From contig JAFTKO010000012.1 in NCBI GenBank assembly GCA_017453205.1, forward strand, positions 1 to 64,000: a DNA stretch of 64,000 nucleotides, written 5' to 3'. The notes under the pieces were generated by a model. That model did no database searches, was not told where the DNA came from, and saw only the letters and a list, made by a program, of their open reading frames with translations. Positions 47,663-59,200 of the stretch are shown here, piece by piece. The translations under genes and the position numbers were made by a program. This DNA comes from Clostridia bacterium. GTDB lineage: Bacteria > Bacillota > Clostridia > Oscillospirales > CAG-272. The number at the start of each line of letters is the position of its first letter. Position 1 is the stretch's first letter.

Positions 47663-49015
47663 ATGAGCATCAAGAACGAATATCTGGCAAAGGTCATGCA
47701 AGACGTGATCAAGCGCAACCCCGGTGAGCCCGAGTTCCATCAAACAGTCAGCGAAGTGCTGGAGTCCTTGGAGCCTGTGGTGGAAAAGAGCCCCGAGTTT
47801 ATCGAAAAGGGTGTCATCGACATGATCGTTGAGCCCGAGCGTATCATCAAATTCCGCGTTCCGTGGGTGGATGATCAAGGCAAGGTTCAGGTCAACCGCG
47901 GTTACCGTATCCAGTTTAACAGCGCGATCGGTCCTTACAAGGGTGGCTTGCGTTTCCATCCCTCGGTCAACGAGAGCATCATCAAATTCCTCGGATTTGA
48001 GCAGACCTTTAAAAACTCTCTCACCTCGCTCCCCATGGGCGGCGGTAAGGGCGGTTCCGACTTTGATCCGCAGGGCAAATCCGATGCAGAGGTCATGCGT
48101 TTCTGCCAAAGCTTTATGACCGAGCTTTCCAAGCACATCGGCGCAAATACCGATGTTCCCGCGGGTGATATCGGTGTCGGCGCACGTGAAATCGGTTATC
48201 TGTACGGTCAGTACAAGAGACTGCGCAATGAGTTTACGGGCGTTCTTACTGGTAAGGGACTTCCTTACGGCGGTTCTTTGATCCGTCCCGAGGCGACCGG
48301 CTACGGCGCGGTTTACTACACCGTAGAGATGTTGAAGTATTTCAAGGACGATATCAAGGGCAAGACCTTTGCCATTTCCGGCTTCGGTAACGTGGCTTGG
48401 GGTACGGTCAAGAAGGTCAATGAGCTGGGCGGTAAAGTGGTTACCATTTCCGGTCCCGACGGCTATATCTACGATCCCGACGGTGTCAGCACCGAGGAAA
48501 AGGTCAACTTCATGCTCGAGATGCGCGCTTCTTGCCGCAACAGAGTGCAGGACTATGCCGATAAGTTTGGCGTACAGTTCTTCCCGAAGGAAAAGCCTTG
48601 GGGCGTTAAGGCAGACATTATCATGCCTTGCGCAACGCAGAACGAGGTTGGTATGGAAGAGGCAAAGAAGATCGTTGCCAACGGCATTAAGTACTACGTG
48701 GAGGTCTCCAATATGCCCACCACCAATGAGGCAGTTGCCTACCTCAAGGAGAACGGCGTCATTGTTGCTCCCTCCAAGGCAGTTAACGCAGGCGGCGTAG
48801 CGGTTTCCGGACTTGAGATGTCTCAAAACTCCATGCGTTACAGCTGGACTGCAGAAGAAGTCGACGCAAAGCTGTACACCATTATGGCGAACATCTTTAA
48901 GGCATCGATCGATGCGGCTCATGAGTACGGCTTGGGCGATGACTTGGTATCGGGTGCGAACATTGCGGGCTTCCTCAAGGTTGCAAAAGCAATGCTGGCT
49001 TACGGCGTTGTCTGA
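47663..49015 (+). CDS. gdhA: NADP-specific glutamate dehydrogenase
   Basis: A 450-residue hexameric enzyme that aminates 2-oxoglutarate to glutamate with NADPH. The active-site region PMGGGKGGSDFDP contains the catalytic Lys, RFHPSVNESIIKFLGFEQ fits the small-hexamer type, and the dinucleotide-binding SGFGNVAWG is in the second domain. CAGGAGGA at 47646-47653 sets the start. It is a single-gene unit with strong promoter and terminator, so it is probably highly expressed; nfnB nearby can supply NADPH. Confidence 0.97.
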   Translation: MSIKNEYLAKVMQDVIKRNPGEPEFHQTVSEVLESLEPVVEKSPEFIEKGVIDMIVEPERIIKFRVPWVDDQGKVQVNRGYRIQFNSAIGPYKGGLRFHPSVNESIIKFLGFEQTFKNSLTSLPMGGGKGGSDFDPQGKSDAEVMRFCQSFMTELSKHIGANTDVPAGDIGVGAREIGYLYGQYKRLRNEFTGVLTGKGLPYGGSLIRPEATGYGAVYYTVEMLKYFKDDIKGKTFAISGFGNVAWGTVKKVNELGGKVVTISGPDGYIYDPDGVSTEEKVNFMLEMRASCRNRVQDYADKFGVQFFPKEKPWGVKADIIMPCATQNEVGMEEAKKIVANGIKYYVEVSNMPTTNEAVAYLKENGVIVAPSKAVNAGGVAVSGLEMSQNSMRYSWTAEEVDAKLYTIMANIFKASIDAAHEYGLGDDLVSGANIAGFLKVAKAMLAYGVV

Positions 49016-49036
49016 TTTTCAAAATTTATATTTTAC

Positions 49037-49066
49037 AAGACCACCGAGCGATCGGTGGTCTTTTTT
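49037..49066 (+). terminator. Terminator of gdhA
   Basis: GACCACCG pairs with CGGTGGTC, followed by T6. Confidence 0.9.
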
Positions 49067-49106
49067 ACGCATTTCAATTCCTGTCCGTTCTTCCATGCAA
49101 AAATCC

Positions 49107-49135
49107 TTGATTTTTGTACAACGATATGTTATAAT
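49107..49135 (+). promoter_or_regulatory. Promoter of the lipid kinase-glpK cluster
   Basis: -35 TTGATT (49107-49112), 17 bp spacer, perfect -10 TATAAT (49130-49135). Confidence 0.82.
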
Positions 49136-49196
49136 GATATCAGATAACAACAAATACGCTTTGAAACGCTTTTTTGAAAGGGGATTTTATCGGACT

Positions 49197-50168
49197 ATGA
49201 AACACGTGTTTGTGATCAATCCCGCGTCGGGAAAGGAAAACTCATTTGAGACCATCAAAAACGCACTGGAGGCAATGCAGACGCCCGTGGATTATGAGCT
49301 TTATGAAACACAGGCACCGGGAGACGCCACGGCGTATATCCGTGAGTATTGCCGCGATTGTACCGATTCTGTACGCTTTTACGCTTGCGGCGGTGACGGA
49401 ACGCTCAATGAGGTTGTCAACGGCGCGGTCGGCTTTGCACATGCAAGCGTGGGGTGTTATCCTTGCGGCTCGGGGAATGATTTTGTCAAGTATTACGGTG
49501 GAAAAAAAGCCTTTTTGAACATACACGAATTGTTGGATGCTGACGAGGAGACCATCGATTTGATGCGCGTGGGGGGCAAATATGCCGTGAACGCCACGCA
49601 TTTCGGCTTTGACTCCTGCGTGGCAAAGACGATGATGAATGTTCGCCGTAAAAAGCTGATCGGCGGCAAAAACGCATATACCACAGGCGTTGTTGTGGGT
49701 CTGTTTAAGGCGATGAAAAACAAATGTAAGGTATGGGTGGACGGTGAACTGATCAATCCCGCGGGCAACATCCTGCTTTGCACAGTTGCAAACGGACAGT
49801 ACGTAGGGGGCTCTTTCCGCTGTGCGCCGCGTTCACTTGACAACGACGGGCTGCTGGAGGTCTGTTTGGTTCGCCCCGTTTCGCATTTGACCTTTCTTTC
49901 CATGATGAAAGAGTACGGCAAAGGTACCCACCTCGATCATCCCAAACTCCAAAAATATTTGGAGTATCGCCGTGGTAAAAGCGTGACGGTGGAGGCGCCC
50001 GAGGGATTTGTTTACGCTGTGGACGGTGAGTTGGTCGCGCAAAACCGCTTTACGGTGGAGGTTGTACCCGACGCGCTCCGTTTTGCCGTGCCCAAAAGTG
50101 CAAGCCCTTTGATCGGTGAGACACATGTCCCGCACACCGTCGGAGCGAAAGAAAGCGTTTGGGTCTGA
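49197..50168 (+). CDS. YegS/BmrU-type lipid (diacylglycerol) kinase
   Basis: A 323-residue kinase of the DagK/YegS family. It has the start VFVINPASGK, the nucleotide motif CGGDGTLNEVVNG, CGSGNDF, and the C-terminal DGLLEVCLVRP. It phosphorylates diacylglycerol or related lipids at the inner face of the membrane. GAAAGGGG lies about 13 bases before the ATG. It begins a run of four genes with gaps of 3, 28 and 12 bases: lipid kinase, unknown protein, glpK, membrane protein. Confidence 0.92.
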   Translation: MKHVFVINPASGKENSFETIKNALEAMQTPVDYELYETQAPGDATAYIREYCRDCTDSVRFYACGGDGTLNEVVNGAVGFAHASVGCYPCGSGNDFVKYYGGKKAFLNIHELLDADEETIDLMRVGGKYAVNATHFGFDSCVAKTMMNVRRKKLIGGKNAYTTGVVVGLFKAMKNKCKVWVDGELINPAGNILLCTVANGQYVGGSFRCAPRSLDNDGLLEVCLVRPVSHLTFLSMMKEYGKGTHLDHPKLQKYLEYRRGKSVTVEAPEGFVYAVDGELVAQNRFTVEVVPDALRFAVPKSASPLIGETHVPHTVGAKESVWV

Positions 50169-50171
50169 AAT

Positions 50172-50909
50172 ATGCGAAAAAAGAAAATAGAACAAGGGTT
50201 TGAGTATTTAAAGGATGGACATGAAGAACGCGCCGTGGAGCGCTGGAGCCGCGACTTGAAACGCTCGCCCGAGCAGGTACTAAAGTCTTGTGAGGAGGCG
50301 GTCACACAAGCCGAGAGCACGGATGCTGCAGCAACATTCACAGAGGTTCACACTCAGTGCGTAACGCTTTTGCGCGGCTTTTGTGAGATGCTGATTGCAC
50401 AAACGGCGAGGATACCAAAACCGACCAGTATTTTCTTGGGAGAAGAGGAACGCAAGCCTGCTTACGCCGCGATCTGTCGGTTGCTTGGAGAGACCGAGAC
50501 CTTTAGAAAGAATTTCGGCGCGGCGACCATGGAGGTGATGGCAATTGAAAGTCTGCTTTCCCGTTGTACGCGTGCGCGAAATCACGCAACGCGGATTTTG
50601 GCGGACGTGGGTGCCGCAACACGGCGGGTACCGGTGACCGATGCGTTTTTTTCGGCACACGGAATGCTCCGCGCGAGGTTGACCGCAGAGAACGAAAATG
50701 CTATGCGTGTTGCCGAAAAATCAACGGCTTTACAGGGGAAGGTGACCGCATTTTACAGCGACGTACTGCCAAATTTTTGCATACGTGCCGAAAAAGCCGC
50801 GGATATGGCGCATGACGGCGAAGCCTGCAACCCCATGGTGCTCATACGCCTGTGTGGGGAACTCCGCGAGGCGACGGAAAATTTGGTAAGACAGTTGGAA
50901 AAGTATTAA
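50172..50909 (+). CDS. Unknown helical cytoplasmic protein
   Basis: A 245-residue protein with no signal peptide or membrane helix. It is rich in Ala, Glu and Arg with heptad-like spacing ([17 protein letters not shown]), so it is probably an all-helical bundle. It begins 3 bases after the lipid kinase stop and precedes glpK by 28 bases. I do not recognise a family. Confidence 0.7.
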   Translation: MRKKKIEQGFEYLKDGHEERAVERWSRDLKRSPEQVLKSCEEAVTQAESTDAAATFTEVHTQCVTLLRGFCEMLIAQTARIPKPTSIFLGEEERKPAYAAICRLLGETETFRKNFGAATMEVMAIESLLSRCTRARNHATRILADVGAATRRVPVTDAFFSAHGMLRARLTAENENAMRVAEKSTALQGKVTAFYSDVLPNFCIRAEKAADMAHDGEACNPMVLIRLCGELREATENLVRQLEKY

Positions 50910-50937
50910 CCGAGTAATATTTTTATGGAGGTTGCAT

Positions 50938-52428
50938 ATGGCAAAATACTTGCTTGCGTTGGATCAAGGGACGACAAGCTCCCGTTGCATTATTTTCGAT
51001 TGCCAGGGCAATATCTGTTCCAAGGTGCAAAGGGAGTTTCCGCAAATTTTCCCGCGTGACGGCTGGGTGGAGCATGACGCCACCGAGATTTGGGCATCGC
51101 AAATGGGTGTTGCCGTGGAGGCAATGCTTGCCATTGGTGCGTCTGCCGCCGATATCGCCGCCATTGGTATCACCAATCAACGTGAGACCGTGGTTGTATG
51201 GGAAAAGGCTACGGGCAAGCCGATCTGCAACGCCGTTGTTTGGCAATGCAGACGTACGGCAGAGGATTGCGAACGGCTCAAACGCGAGGGTGTTGAGAAT
51301 GAGATCAGAACCCGCACGGGACTGTTGCTCGATCCTTATTTTTCCGCAACCAAGTTGAAATGGATCCTCGATCACGTCGAAGGTGCACGCGAACGTGCGC
51401 AAAGAGGGGAGTTGTTGTTTGGAACGATCGATACATGGTTGATCTATCAACTTACGGGCGGTAAGATTCATGCTACCGATCCCTCCAATGCCGCACGTAC
51501 CATGCTTTTCAATATTCACACATTGGAGTGGGACGCGGAGCTACTGCGTTTATTTGATATCCCCGCTTGCATGATGCCAAAGGTTTTGCCGTCCTCGGGG
51601 GTGTTCGGTTACACCGACGCGCGGCTTTTTGGTGGGGAGATCCCGATCGCGGGCGTGGCGGGAGATCAGCAGGCGGCGCTGTTCGGTCAGTGCTGTTTTG
51701 ACGCGGGAGATGCAAAAAATACCTACGGTACAGGTGGATTTCTGCTGATGAACACGGGTAAGGCACCGATCTTGCCCAAGCAAGGATTGCTTTCCACGGT
51801 CGGATGGCAGATCGGAAACAAGGTCAGCTATGTTCTTGAAGGCTCGGTGTTCGTCTGCGGCGCGGTCATCCAGTGGTTGCGTGACGGATTGGGACTGGTC
51901 AAAAATGCCGCCGATACCGAACATATGGCAAACAAAGTGCCCGACAGCGCGGGCGTTTACCTCGTTCCCGCTTTCGTCGGGCTTGGCGCACCCTATTGGG
52001 ACGCTTACGCGCGCGGCGGGATTCAAGGACTGACACGCGCCACCAACAAATATCACATCGTGCGCGCCGCATTGGAGAGCATGGCGTATCAGACCGCCGA
52101 TGTTCTTGCGGCAATGCAGACCGAAACGGGGACACCGCTTTCCGCTTTGCGCGTGGATGGCGGAGCCTCGGCAAACAATTTCCTGCTGCAGTTCCAAGCC
52201 GACATCTTGGGGACAAAGCTGATCCGTCCCGCTTGCGTGGAGACCACCGCATGGGGGGCGGCAACACTGGCGGGGCTTGGGGTCGGTGTTTATTCGGATA
52301 TTGACGAATTGCATGCCGCGCGGAGAATTGACCGCACGTTTGGCGCGCAAATGTCCGCGGTTGAGCGCGAACAACTCCTTGAAGGCTGGCACCGCGCTGT
52401 GGAACGTACCCTTGGGTGGGCAAAATAA
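50938..52428 (+). CDS. glpK: Glycerol kinase
   Basis: A 496-residue FGGY-family kinase that phosphorylates glycerol to glycerol-3-phosphate. [15 protein letters not shown] at the start, [11 protein letters not shown] and [16 protein letters not shown] are canonical. ATGGAGG at 50925-50931 sets the start at 50938. The product is the presumed substrate of the GlpA-like operon at 27187-30215. No glycerol facilitator gene is adjacent. Confidence 0.97.
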   Translation: MAKYLLALDQGTTSSRCIIFDCQGNICSKVQREFPQIFPRDGWVEHDATEIWASQMGVAVEAMLAIGASAADIAAIGITNQRETVVVWEKATGKPICNAVVWQCRRTAEDCERLKREGVENEIRTRTGLLLDPYFSATKLKWILDHVEGARERAQRGELLFGTIDTWLIYQLTGGKIHATDPSNAARTMLFNIHTLEWDAELLRLFDIPACMMPKVLPSSGVFGYTDARLFGGEIPIAGVAGDQQAALFGQCCFDAGDAKNTYGTGGFLLMNTGKAPILPKQGLLSTVGWQIGNKVSYVLEGSVFVCGAVIQWLRDGLGLVKNAADTEHMANKVPDSAGVYLVPAFVGLGAPYWDAYARGGIQGLTRATNKYHIVRAALESMAYQTADVLAAMQTETGTPLSALRVDGGASANNFLLQFQADILGTKLIRPACVETTAWGAATLAGLGVGVYSDIDELHAARRIDRTFGAQMSAVEREQLLEGWHRAVERTLGWAK

Positions 52429-52440
52429 AGAGGATGGATT

Positions 52441-53058
52441 ATGGTTTTACAGATTTGTATTCGTCAATCCGTGGTGGACGATGGTTGGCAGCTTTTTGTA
52501 GATGATGTGGAAATGACGCTGACATACATGGATTTTACCGAGCCTCGCGCTTACTCCAAAGTGAAGCTTGATCCCGGGACTCATACGGTAAAGATTGAAA
52601 AAAACTCCTCCTACCGTTCCGTAAAAAGTGCGATGGCGCATTCCTTTATGGGCTGGTTGGAGGCAGTATCGGGCGGCGGCTCCGAGGTGGAAGCTGTGTG
52701 GAACGGTACCAAAAATATCCGCGCGCTTTACACGGTCACGGTAGCGGATGAAAATGCGGATCTTACTTATTCTTTTCAAAACGCAACACTCGAGCGTTGC
52801 TCAGTCGAATGCAAAACCGTATCGGAAGAGGTGTTTGAAAATAAGCAAGATAAGCGCCGCTGGTGGTTGACATGGAAATTGCCGATTATGCTGTTAAGCG
52901 CGGCCGTGTTTTTGCCTTTATGGATTTTCAGCATTACAATGCTGATCCGTGAATTTGATTTTGCCGTATTGCTGTTGTTTTTGTTGCTTACTGTTATTAT
53001 TGGCGTGTTTGTGTGGGCGTTTTTTATTTACAAGCGTGGAGAGAGGAAAAGTAAATAA
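52441..53058 (+). CDS. Unknown membrane protein with two C-terminal helices
   Basis: A 205-residue protein. The first 130 residues look beta-rich (RQSVVDDGWQLFVDDVEMT and PGTHTVKIEKNS resemble a PEGA-like or carboxypeptidase-regulatory fold). A basic segment precedes two membrane helices at about 147-170 and 175-196. The soluble domain is probably cytoplasmic. It follows glpK by 12 bases and ends the operon. Confidence 0.72.
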   Translation: MVLQICIRQSVVDDGWQLFVDDVEMTLTYMDFTEPRAYSKVKLDPGTHTVKIEKNSSYRSVKSAMAHSFMGWLEAVSGGGSEVEAVWNGTKNIRALYTVTVADENADLTYSFQNATLERCSVECKTVSEEVFENKQDKRRWWLTWKLPIMLLSAAVFLPLWIFSITMLIREFDFAVLLLFLLLTVIIGVFVWAFFIYKRGERKSK

Positions 53059-53090
53059 GTGAGGGTAACCAAGATGACTTCTTGTTGAAC

Positions 53091-53141
53091 AGTTTTAAGG
53101 GCGCGGGGAGAGGAACTTTTTTCAAAAAGTTCCTCTCCCCG
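53091..53141 (+). repeat. G-rich hairpin repeat, copy 3
   Basis: AGTTTTAAGGG followed by a perfect 18 bp hairpin CGGGGAGAGGAACTTTTT (53104-53121) with its complement (53124-53141) and a 2-base loop. It has the same layout as copies at 27119-27165 and 41854-41915 but different stem bases that still pair. It may end the glpK cluster although no T-tract follows. The rest of the 302-base gap holds only the next promoter. Confidence 0.75.
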
Positions 53142-53246
53142 AAAAATATTTGTTCTTCTTGCCAATAATTCCCGATTTTCCTTGCATTTTGCGGTATTTT
53201 CCGCAAAAAAGTCGCAAAAAAATTAAAATTTTTTTCCTCAATCTTA

Positions 53247-53275
53247 TTGATTATATGCGAAAGATGTGGTACAAT
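53247..53275 (+). promoter_or_regulatory. Promoter of the envelope operon
   Basis: -35 TTGATT (53247-53252), 17 bp spacer, -10 TACAAT (53270-53275). It overlaps the first possible start of the long frame, which supports the later TTG start at 53361. Confidence 0.78.
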
Positions 53276-53360
53276 ATTACTATATAACCGAATTTTTCGG
53301 AAAAAGTTCATTTTTGAGGGACTTTGGACGGCAAATTTGACGGAACGGAGGGCGAAAACC

Positions 53361-56231
53361 TTGCAATATTCACTATTATTCACTTCTGCATTCGGCGTGG
53401 GATTGACCAACACGGGATTTTTGGTCGCCATCGCGGTACTTGCATGTATTTTGGGTGCCGAGGTCGCCGGCATTTGTATCCTAATCAGTAAAATGTCGCG
53501 CGCACGCAGAGCCGAGTTGGAACGCGAACAGTCGGATGAGGACAATGACGGCTCATCTACCTATCGCAACTATGCCGCGGCGGCTGTCTTTTTCTTCGGT
53601 GCCATTCCGAAAGCCTCCTACATCGCACTGACTGTGCTTGCCGCACTCGCGGCGGTTGCGGCGGTCTTGTTTGTAGTGCTTTTGATTATCTTCCGCGCAC
53701 GCGGATATGATTTTGCGTCATCGGCTTGGTATCAAGCGGCACAGGCACAGGATCGCGAACGCAAGTCCGAGCCGGAAGAGATTCCCGAGGCGAAAAATGA
53801 GGAACCTGTTTATGCCGTAGCGGAGGAGACTTTGCCCGACGAGAGCGAGGAACAGCGACAAGAGGCGTACACCGAGATCGAACAAACGCCCGCAGAGGAA
53901 GAGCCTTTTGCTATGTTCGCTGAGGAGCCTCAAGAGGCTTACGACGAACAAAACATACAGGAGGACACGCAAGAAACGGAGCCCCCCGCCCCGATAGAGG
54001 AAGTGTTTGTTGCAGAACCTGTGACCCGGTCGGTGGATATGACACCCGTACAGCCTGCCGCCGCGACGACTACCGTGACCACTGTGCGCGAGGAACCCGC
54101 GTTTGCCGACGGTTCCCAGCCTTATAAGGTTGTGGAAAAGGTTGTGACCGAGACCTTTAAAGAGGTTTATACCGAAACGCCCAATACTGCACAGCCGCAG
54201 GCCGCCGCAACGTCAACCAACGACGCTGTTCTTGAAAAGTTGGTCGATCTTTTGGACTATGAGATCCGCAACCGCCGTGAGAACGAGCGCACCGAGAACG
54301 CAAAAAACGATCAGAATGATGAGGAAAAGAAAAAGGGAAGCATTGCCACCTTTGCAAAGACCGATCTCCCCGCCGATGAGGATGAGGACGACGAGGATGA
54401 AAATGAGGAAGACGACGAGCTTGATACCGACGAACGCGATGAGTTGAAAAACGGCGAGGATGATGACCGTGACGATGAGGAAAACGACACCGACGGCGAT
54501 CATTTTACCGGAAACGAGCGCATCATCGGCTTTGACGAGGATACGGGATGCTATATCGTGGCGCATTACCGCAAGAGCTTTGAGGCAAAGCTCATCCAAT
54601 CGCGTCCCAATATCAAAAAGTATTACAGCGATCTCAAAAACGCACTGCTTTCCTATAAGGGTACCAAGAGCCGTATCAGTTGGACGGCAGACAGTTTCCA
54701 CAACGGTCGCACGCAGATTGCAAAGATCAATGTCAAAACACGTATTTTGGAGCTTTATCTCGCGCTGGATCCCGCCACACTGGAGGGAACCGTCTACCGA
54801 GGCAAGGATGTGAGCAGCAAAAAGAAATATGCCGACACGCCCTTCCAGTACAAGCTCCGCACGCCCCGAAAGTTCAAATGGGCAATGGAATTGGTACAGC
54901 GTGTATGTGAGGAACAAGGTCTCTCTCCCATTGACATTGAGCATGTCAATTACGACGAACAGTATCCCTTTGATACCACCGATAATCTGGTGGCGCGTAA
55001 GCTGATCAAGGAGTATATCCGTGAGGAAAAGCCCGCCACGACTTTTGAGCTGGCGCCCGATCATGTTCCTGCCGTTCCCGACGAGGACGACAGCGTCATC
55101 CCCGCCAACGCAAACTTCTCTTGGGAGTTTGATAACGAGCGTATGCCCGAGCCCGAACCCGAGCCTGTTCCGGAGCCGGAGCCTGTTCCTGCACCCGAGC
55201 CCGAGCCGGAATCGATTCCCGAGCCGGAGCCTACACCGGCGCCCGCTCCCGAACCTACGCCCGCGCTTGCACCGCAAGCATCAATTAAGCGTGAAACGGT
55301 GAAGGTGACCGAGATGCGTTACACCGAGCGTTATTATAATGATGCAAAACCGACCTACGAACAGGTCATTACCACAACCGAGCCGATCGAGGCGATTGCA
55401 GTTCCCGCAGACGAGCCCGAGAAAGCCCCCGCCGCACAGGAACCCGAAACGATCAAGATCGATATCGAAGAACCCGTGATCGATCTTGCAGAGGAAACTC
55501 CCGAGATGTCTGTTGTTGAGGACGTTGCTGAGCAGTCCGAAGAGGAGGAGACCGTAGCGGCTGTGGCCATGACCGCACCCGTAGCAAAGTCCGAGGCGGA
55601 GGTCGATGAGATCGATGATGAGATCGACGAGGAACGCTTCTTTGACGATGCTCCCGCCGAAGCTCCTGTGGAGACACCCGCCGAGACGGAAGCTTATGAG
55701 GAGCCCGAACAGCCCGTTGAGGCGATACAGGAACAAGAAAATAACGCGTTGCCGTTCCGTCCGTCGTATTATGCAAACCGCAATTACTACGAGGAAAATG
55801 ACAGCGCGGAACAGACCGAGGAAATCTCCGAAGAGAACGGTGAGCAATCCGAGGAGACTGTATATGAGGAAGAACCCGAATACACGGAGGAACCCGAGGG
55901 GGATGCCACATATGAGGAAACGACCGAGTATGTGACCGAAACCGAGCCTGTCCCCGAGGAATACGTGGAGTCACCCAAACCTGCGGTCAACATCAATCCC
56001 TCGGTGGCAGTGGTGGATATCTGTTCCTTGGAAGAGCATTTTCCGGCGGGGGCTGTCATCAATCTTGATACTCTCAAGGCACGTGACTTGGTACTGCCGT
56101 CGGCGACAGTGCTTAAGATCTACGCCGGTGGAACACTTTCCAAAGCATTTACAGTAGAAGCAAATCATTTTACCCTTGACGCTATCAAAGCCATCAGCGA
56201 TGCCGACGGGGATTCCGTGATGGTGCGGTAA
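53361..56231 (+). CDS. Acidic membrane protein with C-terminal L15-like domain
   Basis: A 956-residue protein. TTG at 53361 is chosen because GGAGGG (53347-53352) sits 8 bases upstream and the frame before it crosses the promoter. Two membrane helices lie at about 20-44 and 86-111. A very acidic region (about 115-380) follows. Next is a folded domain at about 381-556 (RKSFEAKLIQSRPNIKKYYS and onward), known to me from other Clostridia but without function. Then a Pro-Glu repeat stretch (about 596-640), a second acidic region, and at about 873-956 a domain like the C-terminal half of ribosomal protein uL15 (INLDTLKARDLVLPSATVLK). Databases often label such proteins uL15-family, but this is not a ribosomal protein. 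The giant repeat protein gene follows 14 bases downstream. Confidence 0.8.
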   Translation: MQYSLLFTSAFGVGLTNTGFLVAIAVLACILGAEVAGICILISKMSRARRAELEREQSDEDNDGSSTYRNYAAAAVFFFGAIPKASYIALTVLAALAAVAAVLFVVLLIIFRARGYDFASSAWYQAAQAQDRERKSEPEEIPEAKNEEPVYAVAEETLPDESEEQRQEAYTEIEQTPAEEEPFAMFAEEPQEAYDEQNIQEDTQETEPPAPIEEVFVAEPVTRSVDMTPVQPAAATTTVTTVREEPAFADGSQPYKVVEKVVTETFKEVYTETPNTAQPQAAATSTNDAVLEKLVDLLDYEIRNRRENERTENAKNDQNDEEKKKGSIATFAKTDLPADEDEDDEDENEEDDELDTDERDELKNGEDDDRDDEENDTDGDHFTGNERIIGFDEDTGCYIVAHYRKSFEAKLIQSRPNIKKYYSDLKNALLSYKGTKSRISWTADSFHNGRTQIAKINVKTRILELYLALDPATLEGTVYRGKDVSSKKKYADTPFQYKLRTPRKFKWAMELVQRVCEEQGLSPIDIEHVNYDEQYPFDTTDNLVARKLIKEYIREEKPATTFELAPDHVPAVPDEDDSVIPANANFSWEFDNERMPEPEPEPVPEPEPVPAPEPEPESIPEPEPTPAPAPEPTPALAPQASIKRETVKVTEMRYTERYYNDAKPTYEQVITTTEPIEAIAVPADEPEKAPAAQEPETIKIDIEEPVIDLAEETPEMSVVEDVAEQSEEEETVAAVAMTAPVAKSEAEVDEIDDEIDEERFFDDAPAEAPVETPAETEAYEEPEQPVEAIQEQENNALPFRPSYYANRNYYEENDSAEQTEEISEENGEQSEETVYEEEPEYTEEPEGDATYEETTEYVTETEPVPEEYVESPKPAVNINPSVAVVDICSLEEHFPAGAVINLDTLKARDLVLPSATVLKIYAGGTLSKAFTVEANHFTLDAIKAISDADGDSVMVR

Positions 56232-56245
56232 GGAGGTCGTAAACC

Positions 56246-59200
56246 ATGTTGAAAAAAATCTATCAAAAACTTGCGCTTGCGGCGGTGCTCCTGCTGACTG
56301 TGGCGGCAATGCTCGGCACGGTCATTCAAGCCGCATCCACTGACGTATATGTTGTGACCATTGATTACAAAACAAGCGAGTGCACGGTTACGGTTACGGT
56401 GGACGGCAAAGTGCTTTCCGCAAATGACGGAACTGCGGGAGAGTATCATATTCCCAAAAACCATGCCACGGTTTCTATTCAAATCATTCCCAAAATCGGC
56501 TATGAGGTTTCTGCATTGACCGATCGGGAGACCAACAAGGCGTTGGTTTCCTCCAATACCGACGGTGATACTTATGAGCCGATTTTGACCAAGGATATGA
56601 ACTATTATGTGACCGGTACTGCAAAAAACTATACCATCAAGGAAATTGCTGCTGCAGGTATGACACATACCGAGGTGTTTGGTACCATGGAGTATCAATA
56701 CGATTCCGAAGAGACGGTCAGCCTTCCGATACCGACACTGGAAGGGTACAATTTTACCGGTTGGAAGATCTATGACAATGCCGATGTTTCCTTTCAGCTC
56801 AGTACAATTACGGGCAATGCGGTCATCTTTCCCACCAGCAGTTATCCTACCGTAGGGGATGTTTTGTTTGCCGAGCCGATGTGGGTAGGAACGCCTCAGC
56901 CTGTGACGCGCCTTGACCTTGAGTACGGTTCGACGATCCCCGTCAACTACGGCAACAACGGTGTGGTATATACCACAACCTGGCAAGAGCCCAACGGTAC
57001 AACGGGTATTACCGGTCTTGACGGAAATGACACCGATGCCGATCTCAACAAAGCGGGGACTGTGAAAGCGACCTTTGATGAAGAAGGCTACAAGATGTAT
57101 GTCGGTTATGAGCCTTTTGCCAAGTATGCCTCGAACTCCGAGTATTACTCGCAGCTTGCAAAGGTAAAAACCGATGCCGATGCCAATAAGATTTATCGCT
57201 ACTATACCCCAATCACGTATATTTTGACTTACGAGGGAATCGGCGATACAAGCGCATATCCCAAAACACATGTATATAATACAGAAACATCGTTTGAAAA
57301 GCTTCAGCCCGAAAAGGTCGGTTATATTTTTGCCGGTTGGAAGGTCTATATCGTGAAAAACGATGAACGAGTTGATGTTACCTCACAAATCAACTCGGAA
57401 GTTACCGTGATTAAAAACCTTAAGCTGGAAGCCCGCGAGATGTGTCTTGCCGAGGGTAATACTGCCAACGAGATCATTCTTGAAGCTAACTGGACTCCCG
57501 AGACCTATGGCATCACCTACGATTGGGCATGCACCGACACGGTTGAGTTTGATACCGACAAATATGGTGAGATCGTTTATGACAGTGTACTTGAGATTAC
57601 AGAGTTGCCCGTGCGTGTTGGCTACAACTTTGAGGGATGGACATTAACAACCGCAGATGATAAGACCGAAACGATTTCGGTAGAGGACGGCAAAACCGTG
57701 ATCTATGGAAAATACGCGTCGGATATTACACTGACAGCTGTTTGGTCTCCCAAAAAGTTTGCCGTTACCTTGGATGGCAACGGCGCCGACAGTACCGATC
57801 ATACCGCGAGTATTGAGGCAACCTTTGACGCGGCGCTGACACTTCCCACCGATTTTAAGGCGCCCTCGCGCGTGGGTCATACTTTCCTTGGATATTCGCT
57901 TGACAAAGACGGGACAACGCTTTATATCAAAGCCGATATCAATGAGGACGGGTCTGTAACGCTGACAAGCTTGGTAGACCAATGGAAGATCGATGAGGAT
58001 ACCACGCTTTACGCGCAATGGAGCGTCAATTCCTACAAGGTAACTGTAGATATCGATACGGAAAACACCACCGTTACCATCATCGATGCCGATGAAAACG
58101 GCAGATATGATTACGGTGAGGAGATAACGATCCGTATTGAGGTGCTCAACAAATACAAGCTGGTCAAGTGGGAGGGTGCTGCGGTCGATCACACCACGAC
58201 CTACGAGTATAAGTTTACACTCGGTCCCGAAGATCGCACCTTGACGGGCGTGGTTTTGCCTGCCGAAACGGTTCCCGCGTTTGTGATCGATTATATCAAA
58301 GAAGTGATTACCACCGACACAGGGGTCATTCGTGACGGTCATTATCTGATTACTTGCGACGGTGAGCAATCACTTGATGTGGTCGTTAATAAAGGAATGA
58401 TCTCTGTCAATGGCGCCAATCCCAAATCTACGCTTTCCATACCCGAGGCCTACTTTGGAAAAAACTTGAAGATTTTGGTTTACGGTGTGGACGGTAATAC
58501 TGCGAACAGCGATGTGATCAGCCTAACCGTGGAAGCAAGGCCGGCAATGCCCGAAATGAACACCGCCACTGCCGAAATTAAGCACGTTTATCAGTATGAG
58601 GAGACGCAGATCGTAATCGAAATGACCGATCTTTCGGCATTGAGTCAATATGAATTTGCTTGCTCCGAGAATGCCGACAGCACAGGTCTTACTTGGTGGA
58701 GCGTTGCAAATGCCGACGAACGCTATTTTGTGGTTTCCGAGGACGGGAAGGTCATGTTTGTCAATCTAAAGCCCGGTGCTTCCTATTATGTTTTTGTGCG
58801 TGTCAAGGCTGTAGAGGATGATCATGCCCACGGTGTGGAGTTCCGTACAGATATTGACACCCACTCCGACAACACGTTGGAGGCAAAGAAGAACGCAATG
58901 CTCGATCTGATCACGGATACCGACGGCGAAATGGTCAAGGCATTGATCGATCAAGCCATCAAGGATGCAAACGAGCTTGTCAGTCCTTCGCCCGATTTCT
59001 ACAACAACCTTGAAGCCATCTATAACCGAGTACTTGCGGGAATTGAGTTTGCAAGAACACAGGACGCGCGTATCGCGGAATTGAAAGCATTGCAAGACAG
59101 CTTGATCGCAAGCGGGGAATTTAGCAACGACAATGTAAACCTCATCAACAATATTTGTGAGGCGGCGGTTCAGACCGTTAAGAATGCGACTGCGGTCGAA

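Noticed and set aside
47645-48922. A 425-codon minus-strand frame opposite gdhA
   Set aside because: Shadow of gdhA codon bias, with no initiation signal or domain.
55140-55275. Short tandem repeats that could suggest a CRISPR or minisatellite
   Set aside because: They are in-frame Pro-Glu codon repeats within the coding sequence; no spacer structure.
54213-55277. A 354-codon minus-strand frame opposite the acidic membrane protein gene
   Set aside because: An artefact of the Glu/Asp-rich repeats on the plus strand; no supporting signals.
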